A stretch of 43,607 nucleotides of DNA. Origin: a virus. The stretch spans positions 1 through 43,607 of IMG/VR virus record IMGVR_UViG_3300049911_000188, one strand, 5' to 3'. Of this stretch, positions 1 to 9,328 are shown in pieces (position 1 is the first letter of the stretch; each line of letters begins with the position of its first letter). Both the position numbers and the translations under genes were made by a program. Under the pieces are notes generated by a model. The model had not been told where the DNA came from, did not search any database, and saw only the letters and a program-made list of their open reading frames with translations.

Positions 1-131
1 TAGCCGCCTACGGACAATACCAAGCCGGCAAGGCCCAAGATAAATACTATAAATATTTGGCCGACCAAAACGAGCGCGAGGCAGAAGCGGCGCAACAGAC
101 TGCAGAACAGCAGACAACCATAGCCCGAAAC
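1..131. repeat. Terminal overlap, left copy (circular closure)
   Basis: Bases 1-131 match 43477-43607 except for one difference (G at 127, A at 43603). The overlap lies inside one open reading frame that continues in frame from 43416 through the end and on to base 527. This is what a circular or circularly permuted molecule looks like after assembly, and it gives a unit length of 43,476 bp. A true short direct terminal repeat is possible but less likely, because the junction falls in the middle of a coding sequence. Confidence 0.9.
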
Positions 132-527
132 GAAGCGGCGCAAAGAGCCAAAGAATTAAAAGGCGATGTGTCAAAAGTAAAAGGCGCACAAAGAGCCGCT
201 ATGGCCGCAATGGGAATATACGGCGTAACAGCCGAAGATATCCTGACAGATACCACCAACAGAGCCAAGCTCGATGAAGCAAATATAAGGTATAACGCCG
301 ATATAAGCTCTTGGGCAGCCAAAAAAGAAGCTGCAGAGAAAGGCTGGGCATTGAGAAACCAATCGACACTATTCAGGTTCGCCGGCAAACAAGCCAGGCA
401 GGTCGCAGCAATAAACATGACCACAACCCTTTTAGGAACCGCCTCATCGATAGCGCTGATGGGAGCATGGGGAGGCGGGCCAGGACCAACAAAGCCAACT
501 GCAGCACCTAAACTATATAATGTATAG
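1..527 (+). CDS. Internal virion protein, C-terminal part (gene starts at 43416)
   Basis: This is the 3' part of a 195-residue protein whose ATG is at 43416; the gene is cut by the arbitrary ends of the window. The protein has a short hydrophobic Gly/Ala-rich N-terminus, then a long charged Ala/Gln/Glu-rich helical middle with coiled-coil character, then a second small hydrophobic stretch (GTASSIALMGAWGG) near the C-terminus. Size, composition and position between the tail tubular genes and two larger ejection-type proteins fit a small internal virion protein of T7/P22-like podoviruses, which are ejected with DNA and help form a channel across the envelope. Assignment to this class is by context and composition. 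The next gene follows 8 bases downstream. Confidence 0.7.
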   Translation, partial: AAYGQYQAGKAQDKYYKYLADQNEREAEAAQQTAEQQTTIARNEAAQRAKELKGDVSKVKGAQRAAMAAMGIYGVTAEDILTDTTNRAKLDEANIRYNADISSWAAKKEAAEKGWALRNQSTLFRFAGKQARQVAAINMTTTLLGTASSIALMGAWGGGPGPTKPTAAPKLYNV

Positions 528-535
528 GAGAAAAT

Positions 536-2197
536 ATGCGTGTTCCAACCTATGAGAAACAAACAAGTAGAATAACCCCAACCGTGTCTACGCCTCAGGA
601 GTTAAGGCCTCCTGCCGCAGCCTTTGGAACTGAAATGGCAGAAGCAACAACCCGGCTCGGTGAAACCGGCATGAAGATAGCCTCAGCCATCATGCAAAGA
701 GCAGCAGAACGCAGAAAAGAACTGATGGCAAAGCAGGTATTCGAGCAAGATACCTTATTCCGTCAGGAAATGCAGAATGTTTTATACAACGACCAAGTAG
801 ATAAGAACGGAAAGCCTCTGGGTTTCTTAAGCCGAAAACTCGACCAGACGCAAAACATAACCCCTGAATTCGACCAAGCATATTCCAACATAAAAAAGAA
901 ATACCTGAACAATGTGGCGGCCCCCGAACAGAAAGACGCCCTGGCGAGAATGCTTGACTCAACCTACCTAAGCCACAGGGATAACATAATACGCCACGAA
1001 CGCAATCAGATAGACCAGAGTATTCAAAACTCATTCAAATCTAATTTAGATATCCAGGTAAACGACGCCGCGCAGCTGCAGGACGGTCCTTCTGTAATAA
1101 GGGCAATAGATGCGGCTATAGTTACCCAGGATACGCTCAGCAAAATAAACGGTTATGATGAAAAAACTGCCGAGGCTCAAAGGATAGACGTAAGAGGTAA
1201 AGTAGCCAAGACCGCATTCTCATCTGCGATGGCAGAGAATAACCTGATAAAAGCCCAATCGATTTATAATGCGGTCAAAGGAAAAATACCCGCTGAAATA
1301 GCCGAAAAAATGAAGGAGCAAGTAGAAAGCGGAATCCCCTATGGCATAGCCATACAAGACGCATTCTTAGACCCTATCTCCACTCGCAAGAAGTTAGAGA
1401 CAAACGCCTATGATATCAAAGACCCCGTAAAACGCAAGGCAGCCTATGACTTCACGAATACCCTGGCCGAAAGGATGATCACCGATAGCCAAGAAACCAG
1501 GCATAATGAATTGCTCGATAACTTGGCCAAAGGGAAACTGACCCTGACAGACATAGAAAACGAGATGCAGATACCAGAAGATATCGGGGGCCTGAAGAAA
1601 AAAATCTTGGTGAACTACCAAAAGGCGATCCAGAACGGAATCCAAAAAGACCTCAATAGAATGCTGACAGAAAAAACTCCCGATAAAGACCCGACTGCCC
1701 GGGCAAAAGCAGTGAAGCAATATGTCGACCTAATAGATGCCTTTGTTAACGAAGATACCGATAAATGGCACGCCAGGGAGAAGCTGGCTGAGGCCTACAC
1801 AGATGGAATTATAAATTCACAAGAAGCAGTATTCTTAAACAACTTAAAGACAAACTTAAAAAACATAGAATTCAATCGTAACACTGGGCCGATAAACAGT
1901 GCAATAAAGTCGCTAAAGTCGTGGATGGGGAAAAACAACGCCAGCGACGAGGAAATAACCCTGAGAGTCAAACAGCTATTAGGCACCCTGCAGCAAGGAC
2001 AAGCGAATCCCCAGGATGCAGCAAAAGCGATAATGCAAAACCATATATACCAGAAAATTCCAGAGGCAGCAACCTTATCACCAAAAGGTCAATTGATGAT
2101 GGATGCTTATGGGAATAAGGCCATCGTATATCCGGATGGAACCATCGAGCCAGTGGTAACTTATAAAGAAAAAGCACCAGAAGCGGAGAAAAAATAA
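536..2197 (+). CDS. Internal virion / DNA ejection protein, 553 aa
   Basis: A strong ribosome site (AGGAGA) precedes the ATG. The N-terminus (MRVPTYEKQTSRITPT, then a Pro-rich stretch ending PPAAAFG) is a pattern I associate with virion-internal proteins of BPP-1-like and related podoviruses. The rest is almost wholly predicted helix, rich in Lys, Glu, Gln and Ala, with no membrane segment. It sits between a small internal virion gene and the giant ejection protein, the position of the T7 gp15-type protein. The inferred role is a structural protein stored in the capsid and ejected at infection. There are no catalytic motifs. The stop overlaps the next small reading frame (TAATG). Confidence 0.65.
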   Translation: MRVPTYEKQTSRITPTVSTPQELRPPAAAFGTEMAEATTRLGETGMKIASAIMQRAAERRKELMAKQVFEQDTLFRQEMQNVLYNDQVDKNGKPLGFLSRKLDQTQNITPEFDQAYSNIKKKYLNNVAAPEQKDALARMLDSTYLSHRDNIIRHERNQIDQSIQNSFKSNLDIQVNDAAQLQDGPSVIRAIDAAIVTQDTLSKINGYDEKTAEAQRIDVRGKVAKTAFSSAMAENNLIKAQSIYNAVKGKIPAEIAEKMKEQVESGIPYGIAIQDAFLDPISTRKKLETNAYDIKDPVKRKAAYDFTNTLAERMITDSQETRHNELLDNLAKGKLTLTDIENEMQIPEDIGGLKKKILVNYQKAIQNGIQKDLNRMLTEKTPDKDPTARAKAVKQYVDLIDAFVNEDTDKWHAREKLAEAYTDGIINSQEAVFLNNLKTNLKNIEFNRNTGPINSAIKSLKSWMGKNNASDEEITLRVKQLLGTLQQGQANPQDAAKAIMQNHIYQKIPEAATLSPKGQLMMDAYGNKAIVYPDGTIEPVVTYKEKAPEAEKK

Positions 2198-2314
2198 TGC
2201 CTCGTTATAAAGTAACTATGATCTGTAGGGAAATATGGAGAGCGGAAGTAATAAGAGAATTTTTCTAAAAATCTTGAACAAGAGAATTACACCAAAATAG
2301 AAGAGGTTAAGTAA
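2197..2314 (+). pseudogene. Small gene split by a frameshift at a T-run
   Basis: An ATG overlapping the upstream stop (TAATG) opens a 23-codon frame, 2197-2268. A second open stretch in the next frame runs from 2255 to a TAA at 2312-2314 that overlaps the start of the giant gene (TAATG). The two frames overlap over 2255-2265, which contains five T residues (2260-2264). Dropping one T would give a single 38-residue protein, starting MPRYKVTMICREIW and ending YTKIEEVK, joined by stop-start coupling to both neighbours. This is either an assembly or sequencing indel, a real inactivating mutation, or a programmed frameshift. Function unknown. Confidence 0.5.
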
Positions 2315-5300
2315 TGCCAGGATTTGATATAAAAACAGCCATTCCTATAACAGAAGAAGGTGGGGTAGCTACTATGCCGAAGGAATTTGATATCAACACG
2401 GTCCTGCAGCTTACCGAACCTGTCGATAGCGAAGATGGCTATGATGCATTTCTGCGTTCGCAACTTCATAAGCAGATAAAGGATAACATTAACCGGCCGC
2501 TGAACGCAGGAGAAGTAAAATTCATACTGGATAACGAACAGCAGGATCCCGGAGCATTCCGTTCATTCGCCGTGCCTTATACTGAAGGCATTGTGGGTTT
2601 CTTCACCAAACCATTCGGATATCGGCCAGATTTAACGCGTCCATTTGGACTTAAGAAAGGCCCTAAGACAGAAGCCGAAATTGCAGAGGCAGCGGCCATG
2701 CAGAAAGAGCACCCTGTGGCATTTACTCTGGGCCAGATAATAAGTGGTGTCGCACCATTTATTGCTACAGCCCCATTATTTCCGCAGAGCCTCCTGGGAA
2801 CATTAGGCACATTTGAAACTGTAGGCTTGGTAGGAAAAATAGGCCAGATAAGGACAGAAGAAAGCCTGCTTATGCCTCCAGGCGAGAAGGCCTGGGAGTT
2901 TGGTAAGGAAGCAGTAAAGACAGGAATTATGGCTCCGATTTGGTATTACAGCGGAGCGCTTAGATTTATAGGCCAACCGTATCTTTCTGCATTTACCCGG
3001 GCCGGAGTAAGAGGCATAGGAACCACAGGCCTTGAGACAGTATTCGGAACAGACCTTGAGCAAGCACTAAAACAGGGCGGGATGATTACGGCATTATCGC
3101 TTATTTTTGAAGCACCGGCATTAGCCAAAACAGCCTTGGGGCGCGGAATTATAAATAGAGCAGTAAAAATTGCAGAAGCAAAAGGTCTTAAGCCAATCAT
3201 AGAAACTGTACCTGGGAAAGGTGAGGTTATAACAACCTGGGGCTGGGATGTAGATAAAATGGATGCAGCGGCAACCAGGACAAACATATTTAGTTTGGTG
3301 AAAACCTTTTATAACTTAATGCGAACTAAAATAGAAGGGGCAGCAGGCCCAGCAGAAGCCACAAGACAGGCAACTTATGCCAAATTGACATATAGCCAAT
3401 TTTTAGCCCCCACAGAGCCACCAGCTCAACCAGGCGGGGCAATCTGGGCTCCAAAAGGGGTAGGTATGCCTCCAGGCCAGCCAGCCGCAGGCGGCATGAT
3501 GCATATGCCCGAAAAAGCCCCTGTTTTCTACAGCAAAATGGCGAGCGCATTGGCCGAGAAGATGCCTGAAAGCGCGCCAGCAGACCAAGTGCGAGGTATT
3601 CTGGCCAATTCTGGCATACCTAAAGAAGAGATAGCGTGGTCCGGAGTAGAGGATTTTTTGAAAGGCAAAGATAAAGTAAGCAAGACCGAATTGTTGGACT
3701 ATCTACAAAAGAACCAGCTGACGATAGAGGAGACGATAAAGGGTGGAGATAAAGAAAGTATTACTGAATTAGATAAAGCAAGAGATAAGGCGGCAAAAAA
3801 GATATTTGGAGAAGACAGGTATTTCAACTTACCAGAGGAAATGCGAGCTGAGATAGATGCGGCCTTAGAAGATAAAGGTTATGATACAAGTATTGGAGAA
3901 CGAGGCACCAAATACTCTGACGTCAAATACAACGTCGTCACCGAAAATTATAGGGAGATGTTGTTGAAGGTGCCGGTAGAACCTCCGCAAAAAACAAATT
4001 GGCAAATAGTACCAGACATAAATAATACATTTAATGTCATAAATCCTCGGGGAGAAAAGATGTATACGTCGGGTCGAGGACCCACGACAGAATCCGAAGC
4101 GCAAGAGGATATAAAGGATTTTAAAAGAGGATATGATACTCATGGAGGAGAATATCAAGTACCAGCTCCAAGTACCTACACAGAACCCCACTTCCCAGAA
4201 GATAAAAATACTTTTGCTCATGCCAGAGTTGGAGATGTCACCGATAGCCAGGGCCGCAAGGGTTTATTCGTCAACGAAATTCAGAGCCAATGGGCGCTGG
4301 AAACAAGAAAAGAAAAAATATCTGCCGACAGAATAAATTATATTAGAGAAAGAATAGAGAGTCTAAATAAAAGATTAGAAACTGAGATTGGACCCGAGAG
4401 ACCAGCTATAATTACTGAACGGAATATTCTTAATAAAGAATTGGCAGAAGCAGAACGAGGCGTTCCTTACCACCCTGTCGTCTCCCGCTGGCACGAAGTT
4501 ATTCTCAAGCGCCTATTACGTTACGCCGCAGAGAACGGATACGATTTTGTGACTTGGGCAACAGGAGAGCAGGTGGCGGAGTATTACGATTTAAGTAAAT
4601 ATGTAGATGAGATTAAATATAAGAGTTTCGGTCCGGCTCGAGGATGGCAAGTTGACATTATAAAAGACGACAAGGTTTTAGAGAGTAGGGCAATTGAAAA
4701 TCCCGAGGAATTACGGAACTTCGTTGGAAAAGACCACGCTCAAAAAATTATAGATGGTAAGAAATCGGGGAGTATTAAAGGCAAAGATTTAAAAGTTTCT
4801 CCTGAATGGGCTAAGAATTTATACGATAAGCAAATCCCCAACTGGCTGAATGATTACGCCAAGAAGTTTGGGGCGCAGGTGGAGACGGTAAAGATATCAG
4901 GTATAACCAAAGCAATATTGAGGGCGTTAGAGGTAGATAAGGTGGGCGATAATTATATGATTATAGATAATGATGCTGGCGGAAGAGTAATCGCTCAAGA
5001 CTTTTATACAAGAGAAGAGGCAAAAAAAGCACTTGAAGAAATACTTAAAAAAGAAAGAAATATAGAAACAATAACCCAGCAATCCCTCGCCATCACCCCT
5101 CAAATGAAACAAGCACTACTCACCGAAGGCCAGCCGCTATTCGGCAAGATGCCAACAGAAGTGGGTAAGCTCGGACTCGAGCCTGGTCAGATGAAAATAT
5201 TCCGCATGGATGAGGAAATGAAGATAGTAAACACCAAAGGCGAAATAGTAACTCTGCCTAAAGGCGAAGAATATCGAACCCTTCCTGTCTACGACGTTGA

Positions 5301-8300
5301 AGGCAATATTGTCCCGAACAAAGTAAAACTACAGGACGGTAAGCAGGTGACTGTATATGAGGGCGAACTGAATAAACTCAAAGGCAAGATATTGGGCGAA
5401 GGCGAACAGCCGATGGCGGGAGGGGAAATGCATCCTGCTGTACCCGAAGAAGAGCAGCCAAAGCCCCGCATCGAACAGCGCAAGGAAGATATGGTGCTTT
5501 GGAACACTCCGGATATTGTAGATAAACTCATGACCTCTGAGAAAGAATTCCTGAAGAAATATATAGATGAGGGTAAGAGCCTAAAGCAAATCGCCAAAGA
5601 ACTTGGAGAGAGCATAGAAGATACCAAGAAAACTGAGATGTGGGCATACGCGCACATGCAGGAGATAACAGATGAACTACGCGCAGAAATAGAAGAGGCC
5701 GGCACTGAAGATTATCTTGCGCGCAAAGGAGAACTAAAGACTTATCTTCAAGGCCAGCTCGACCCAGAACTTAAAAAAGAAGGAGAATATCATAACTTGG
5801 CGATGTTGCCTTGGCTCTGGGCTAAGGAAGGCCAAACTCCTCCTGGTGTAAGACCAGACGTTCTGGCCAGCGAAATAGCTGGGATGGGTTATCCAATAGA
5901 AGCAACCGAAGGAGATGTAATAGGTCTTATAGAATCATACTTTAAAAAAGAAATTGAAGGTCGCGCCGCCGGTTTTGAAGCACAATATTCCAAAGCCAGA
6001 CAAGCAGAACTAAAGCGCGGGTTAACAGCCAAAGTAAAAAAAGTCAAACCAAGGGTCCTGGAGCGCGAAATAACCGGCGTAGGCAATGGATCCACTATAT
6101 CTACCCGGGAAGACATAGACTATGAGGAGAGGAACAAGATATTTAAAGGCATGCCTTTTGCTTTATTAGGCAACAAAGCCGAAGTCTTGGCCAGGTTGCC
6201 CAGCAAATTTAAAGCGGCAATAAAACAAGGGATTAAAAAAGTATACGACCTATGGGGAGGGGCAAAAGGATACCGTGCTGGCCTGTTCTCAGATATCCCA
6301 GCTGCAGATTATACCCTAAATGAACTCAGCGACGAGAGATATAACTATTATAAAAACATTCAGGACCCCGAGAAACAAAAAATAATAAAGCAGACGTTGG
6401 TAAATATTATGAACGAGTTCGTTGTTTTGATGAAAGATGCCTTTAATCTTCCGGCTGCTAAAGATAATAAAGATTTTCTCGATATGCTTAATTCTTGGCT
6501 AAAGATGGGGCTAAGAAAAGAACGGTACTATTTTACCAGGGAAGTAATTCAGGAATTTGGAGATAGATTGCTTCAGGAAGCCTCGGCTGATAAGTTCTCC
6601 AGCCCGGAATCCAGCGCGAAATATTACTTTTTAGAAAACACCAGTATATTTTCTATAAGTAAGACTGAAAAGGGATATGCCTGGACCCAAGGTATTATTC
6701 GAACCACCAAAGGCGAATCGGCCATAAGGAATGTTATAGATAAATTAATAGATTTCAATGGGCAGTTAGATGCAGAGTTAAATAGAGACAAGGGGATGCC
6801 GGTAACTCAGGAGAATGCGTGGGATGCAATAGATAGATTGACTGAAGATATTAAAGCTGGCAAGGTAAATTTAGAGGAAACAGTAGTGGTAATAGTAGAT
6901 CCTCAATACCTAAACCCAACAGAAGCCGCTGGAACATATTCAGTAGGCGTAAGCGATACAGCGTGGAAAGGACATAAGCAGAATTTAGAGAAGTCCCTGC
7001 TACCCTTAGTAAAAACAGGTGTCAAGATAATATATACCAATAACGCAGACTATGAATTGATAAACTGGCTGCGCGCCCATAAGCTTCCTTACAATATTAA
7101 TAAGTCGATAGGCGCAGTAGCCGAAAGGAGCGGTCGAGATGAAATCATCAGCTTCATCAACTTTAAACTACCCCAGCAATATGTTTCTGGCGTCGGCGTT
7201 GGTGTTGAACGGCCTATGGGACAACCTGGAGCCCCAGGAGAAGGAGTTATTGAGCCAGGACAGCAATACGTTACCCCAAGAGTTACTGGACAAAGTGCAA
7301 AGTTTATTGAGTGGCTTAGAGAGCATGAGTTAAAGCTTCAAGAGGAGGTACGGAAGCAGGAATTAATAGCTAAAATAAACTTAATAGCAAAGAGCAAAAT
7401 GTTGTCCAATATAACAGTATCGAGAATAAGGAAATATCTTGGCATAAAAGAGTGGAAGAATACCGATATCCCTCAGATACAGAAGCTCGTTGATTATCTT
7501 GAAGGTATGAAGACAGGCGATAAGCTATTGTCTGAAAAACAAATAAATGTATTAAAGGGCCTGTTAGAAGATGTGAAAGATCTCGCTATAATGCCAAAGC
7601 GCATAGCCATAGAACAGTTTGGCAATAATCCACAGCTTCTTGAAGGTTTGATTATGAGCAGGGTAGCAAACGAACTTATTCCGACGGTAGATATAAAAGA
7701 AGGTAATCCTCTGGTACAAAAGATAGTAAACGAGATAAATGAGAGGTTAGAGTTTGCACAAGAAGAAGTTCGCAGGCGTGATAATCAACTCGAGGAGATG
7801 TTGACTAAAGCCGAGAAATCAAGAAAACTTCCCACAAAAGAGAAGGTAAAGAGATTCTTCACATCTCAAAATAAGGAGATTTTCCAGGCCTTAAGCGGCG
7901 AAAAGATAGAACTTACCAAAGAAGAAACGGCCGTGGTAGCGTATCTTAAAAATTTCTTCGCTATGGCAAAAGAAAAACTTGTTCTCCAGAAATTTCGCAA
8001 GAATTATATAACGCATTTGGAGCAGCCTCTGACTGAGAAGATATTCGAGAAAGGGCTAATAGGAGCATTGCAGCAATACTTCAAAGAGCAGGCTGGAGAA
8101 AAAGGGATACCGACTGACATAATGCTTGAGCTGGATAATATCATAGGGAGTGAGAAGTTCTTCCGCTTTGCCTTGCAACGTAAGGGTGGTATAGAACCGA
8201 CGACCAATATCCGTAAAATAGTGCACGAATACTCGTCTTTATTCGAAACAAAGATTGCCCTTGACCGGATACTTCCCCTGGGTCAAGTAGCAACCCAATT

Positions 8301-9318
8301 AATTATTCAAGGAAAAAGTGCTCTGTGGTTGAAAAAATTCCTGCAGAATTTAAAAGGTCGGGGTCTGGATTACGAATTTAGGACCGGAAAAATGGGGTGG
8401 CTGAGTCGCGTGGCCGACGGAATTATAGACTTAGGGTATATAAAATTATTATCTCTTAACTGGAGATCGGCTATCAAGAACATCGTCGCTGGAGAAGCTA
8501 ATGCCATAATATGGCAGGATTTCTCAGCATATTTAAAAGGTAAAGAGCGTTTCTTCTCTCATCCCAAAAAAGCGTATGATATTGCCGTAAAGCATGGGGT
8601 GCTCGAAGGAACATATGCCGACTATACCCAGCGTGGCATAGGAAAATTAAAGAAACTTCAGGACAAGGCTGTGATAGGCCAGCAGGCTGGCGAAGTAGAG
8701 ATAAGGACTTGTATGTTCGTAAGTGAGTTAACTGATCAGGAATGGGAAACTGGGAATATATCGCCGGTTAAATCAAGAAAATTGCGAGATGACATTGCTA
8801 TAACTCAAGGAATATTCTCGAAGACAGAAAGCCCTCTATGGGTGCAAACAGCTCTGGGCCGCATGATTATGCAGATGAACCGGTGGCGTATAACCGACGC
8901 CATGATGCTACGCCGGATAGTAAACGGCGCCAAGGAAGAATGGAAACAGGGTAACTATAAAGGGCAGGATTCGCAGAGATTATCAAAGGCATTATTATTT
9001 TATGCCATAGGAATGTATGTCAGTTATGAACTCGGGAAAGCAGGACTTAAGAAAGCGGCACAGATAGCGCAATCTATGTCCGAAGTGGTTAACAGTTTAA
9101 TAAGCCTAATATCGCAGGGCGACCTGATGAAGATGATAACCGATAACCCGACACTGTCAGTAATAAAGGAATTTTTCTTCACTATGCAGAATCTGGCTAA
9201 ATATTTACATGTTCCCGGAGCTCAAAAACCAAGCAAGATTAAAATTCAACAAGGAATAGAGGAAACCTACATAGCACCTTTAGACACAGTAAAAGATATT
9301 ATAGACGAACTACAATAA
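2314..9318 (+). CDS. Giant internal virion / polyvalent ejection protein, 2334 aa
   Basis: The largest gene, about 16% of the genome, at the T7 gp16-like position. Residues about 139-175 are hydrophobic. Residues about 430-948 carry a module I associate with large phage polyvalent proteins: an EEIAWSG segment, GLFVNEIQSQWALE near 650, LLRYAAENGYDFVTWATGEQ near 735, and ITPQMKQ...EGQPLFGK at the end. Residues about 1278-1625 resemble a D12-class adenine DNA methylase: YDLWGGAKGY (motif I-like), LNELSDERYNYY, then IVDPQYLNP (motif IV, with DPQY in place of DPPY, Asp near 1529) and a following TYSVG. The C-terminal 700 residues are mostly helical with weak hydrophobic patches, typical of an ejected structural protein. 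Expected role: packaged in the head and ejected into the cell. The methylase-like activity is an inference and the altered motif may mean it is inactive. Confidence 0.75.
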   Translation: MPGFDIKTAIPITEEGGVATMPKEFDINTVLQLTEPVDSEDGYDAFLRSQLHKQIKDNINRPLNAGEVKFILDNEQQDPGAFRSFAVPYTEGIVGFFTKPFGYRPDLTRPFGLKKGPKTEAEIAEAAAMQKEHPVAFTLGQIISGVAPFIATAPLFPQSLLGTLGTFETVGLVGKIGQIRTEESLLMPPGEKAWEFGKEAVKTGIMAPIWYYSGALRFIGQPYLSAFTRAGVRGIGTTGLETVFGTDLEQALKQGGMITALSLIFEAPALAKTALGRGIINRAVKIAEAKGLKPIIETVPGKGEVITTWGWDVDKMDAAATRTNIFSLVKTFYNLMRTKIEGAAGPAEATRQATYAKLTYSQFLAPTEPPAQPGGAIWAPKGVGMPPGQPAAGGMMHMPEKAPVFYSKMASALAEKMPESAPADQVRGILANSGIPKEEIAWSGVEDFLKGKDKVSKTELLDYLQKNQLTIEETIKGGDKESITELDKARDKAAKKIFGEDRYFNLPEEMRAEIDAALEDKGYDTSIGERGTKYSDVKYNVVTENYREMLLKVPVEPPQKTNWQIVPDINNTFNVINPRGEKMYTSGRGPTTESEAQEDIKDFKRGYDTHGGEYQVPAPSTYTEPHFPEDKNTFAHARVGDVTDSQGRKGLFVNEIQSQWALETRKEKISADRINYIRERIESLNKRLETEIGPERPAIITERNILNKELAEAERGVPYHPVVSRWHEVILKRLLRYAAENGYDFVTWATGEQVAEYYDLSKYVDEIKYKSFGPARGWQVDIIKDDKVLESRAIENPEELRNFVGKDHAQKIIDGKKSGSIKGKDLKVSPEWAKNLYDKQIPNWLNDYAKKFGAQVETVKISGITKAILRALEVDKVGDNYMIIDNDAGGRVIAQDFYTREEAKKALEEILKKERNIETITQQSLAITPQMKQALLTEGQPLFGKMPTEVGKLGLEPGQMKIFRMDEEMKIVNTKGEIVTLPKGEEYRTLPVYDVEGNIVPNKVKLQDGKQVTVYEGELNKLKGKILGEGEQPMAGGEMHPAVPEEEQPKPRIEQRKEDMVLWNTPDIVDKLMTSEKEFLKKYIDEGKSLKQIAKELGESIEDTKKTEMWAYAHMQEITDELRAEIEEAGTEDYLARKGELKTYLQGQLDPELKKEGEYHNLAMLPWLWAKEGQTPPGVRPDVLASEIAGMGYPIEATEGDVIGLIESYFKKEIEGRAAGFEAQYSKARQAELKRGLTAKVKKVKPRVLEREITGVGNGSTISTREDIDYEERNKIFKGMPFALLGNKAEVLARLPSKFKAAIKQGIKKVYDLWGGAKGYRAGLFSDIPAADYTLNELSDERYNYYKNIQDPEKQKIIKQTLVNIMNEFVVLMKDAFNLPAAKDNKDFLDMLNSWLKMGLRKERYYFTREVIQEFGDRLLQEASADKFSSPESSAKYYFLENTSIFSISKTEKGYAWTQGIIRTTKGESAIRNVIDKLIDFNGQLDAELNRDKGMPVTQENAWDAIDRLTEDIKAGKVNLEETVVVIVDPQYLNPTEAAGTYSVGVSDTAWKGHKQNLEKSLLPLVKTGVKIIYTNNADYELINWLRAHKLPYNINKSIGAVAERSGRDEIISFINFKLPQQYVSGVGVGVERPMGQPGAPGEGVIEPGQQYVTPRVTGQSAKFIEWLREHELKLQEEVRKQELIAKINLIAKSKMLSNITVSRIRKYLGIKEWKNTDIPQIQKLVDYLEGMKTGDKLLSEKQINVLKGLLEDVKDLAIMPKRIAIEQFGNNPQLLEGLIMSRVANELIPTVDIKEGNPLVQKIVNEINERLEFAQEEVRRRDNQLEEMLTKAEKSRKLPTKEKVKRFFTSQNKEIFQALSGEKIELTKEETAVVAYLKNFFAMAKEKLVLQKFRKNYITHLEQPLTEKIFEKGLIGALQQYFKEQAGEKGIPTDIMLELDNIIGSEKFFRFALQRKGGIEPTTNIRKIVHEYSSLFETKIALDRILPLGQVATQLIIQGKSALWLKKFLQNLKGRGLDYEFRTGKMGWLSRVADGIIDLGYIKLLSLNWRSAIKNIVAGEANAIIWQDFSAYLKGKERFFSHPKKAYDIAVKHGVLEGTYADYTQRGIGKLKKLQDKAVIGQQAGEVEIRTCMFVSELTDQEWETGNISPVKSRKLRDDIAITQGIFSKTESPLWVQTALGRMIMQMNRWRITDAMMLRRIVNGAKEEWKQGNYKGQDSQRLSKALLFYAIGMYVSYELGKAGLKKAAQIAQSMSEVVNSLISLISQGDLMKMITDNPTLSVIKEFFFTMQNLAKYLHVPGAQKPSKIKIQQGIEETYIAPLDTVKDIIDELQ

Positions 9319-9328
9319 GGAGGATCTC

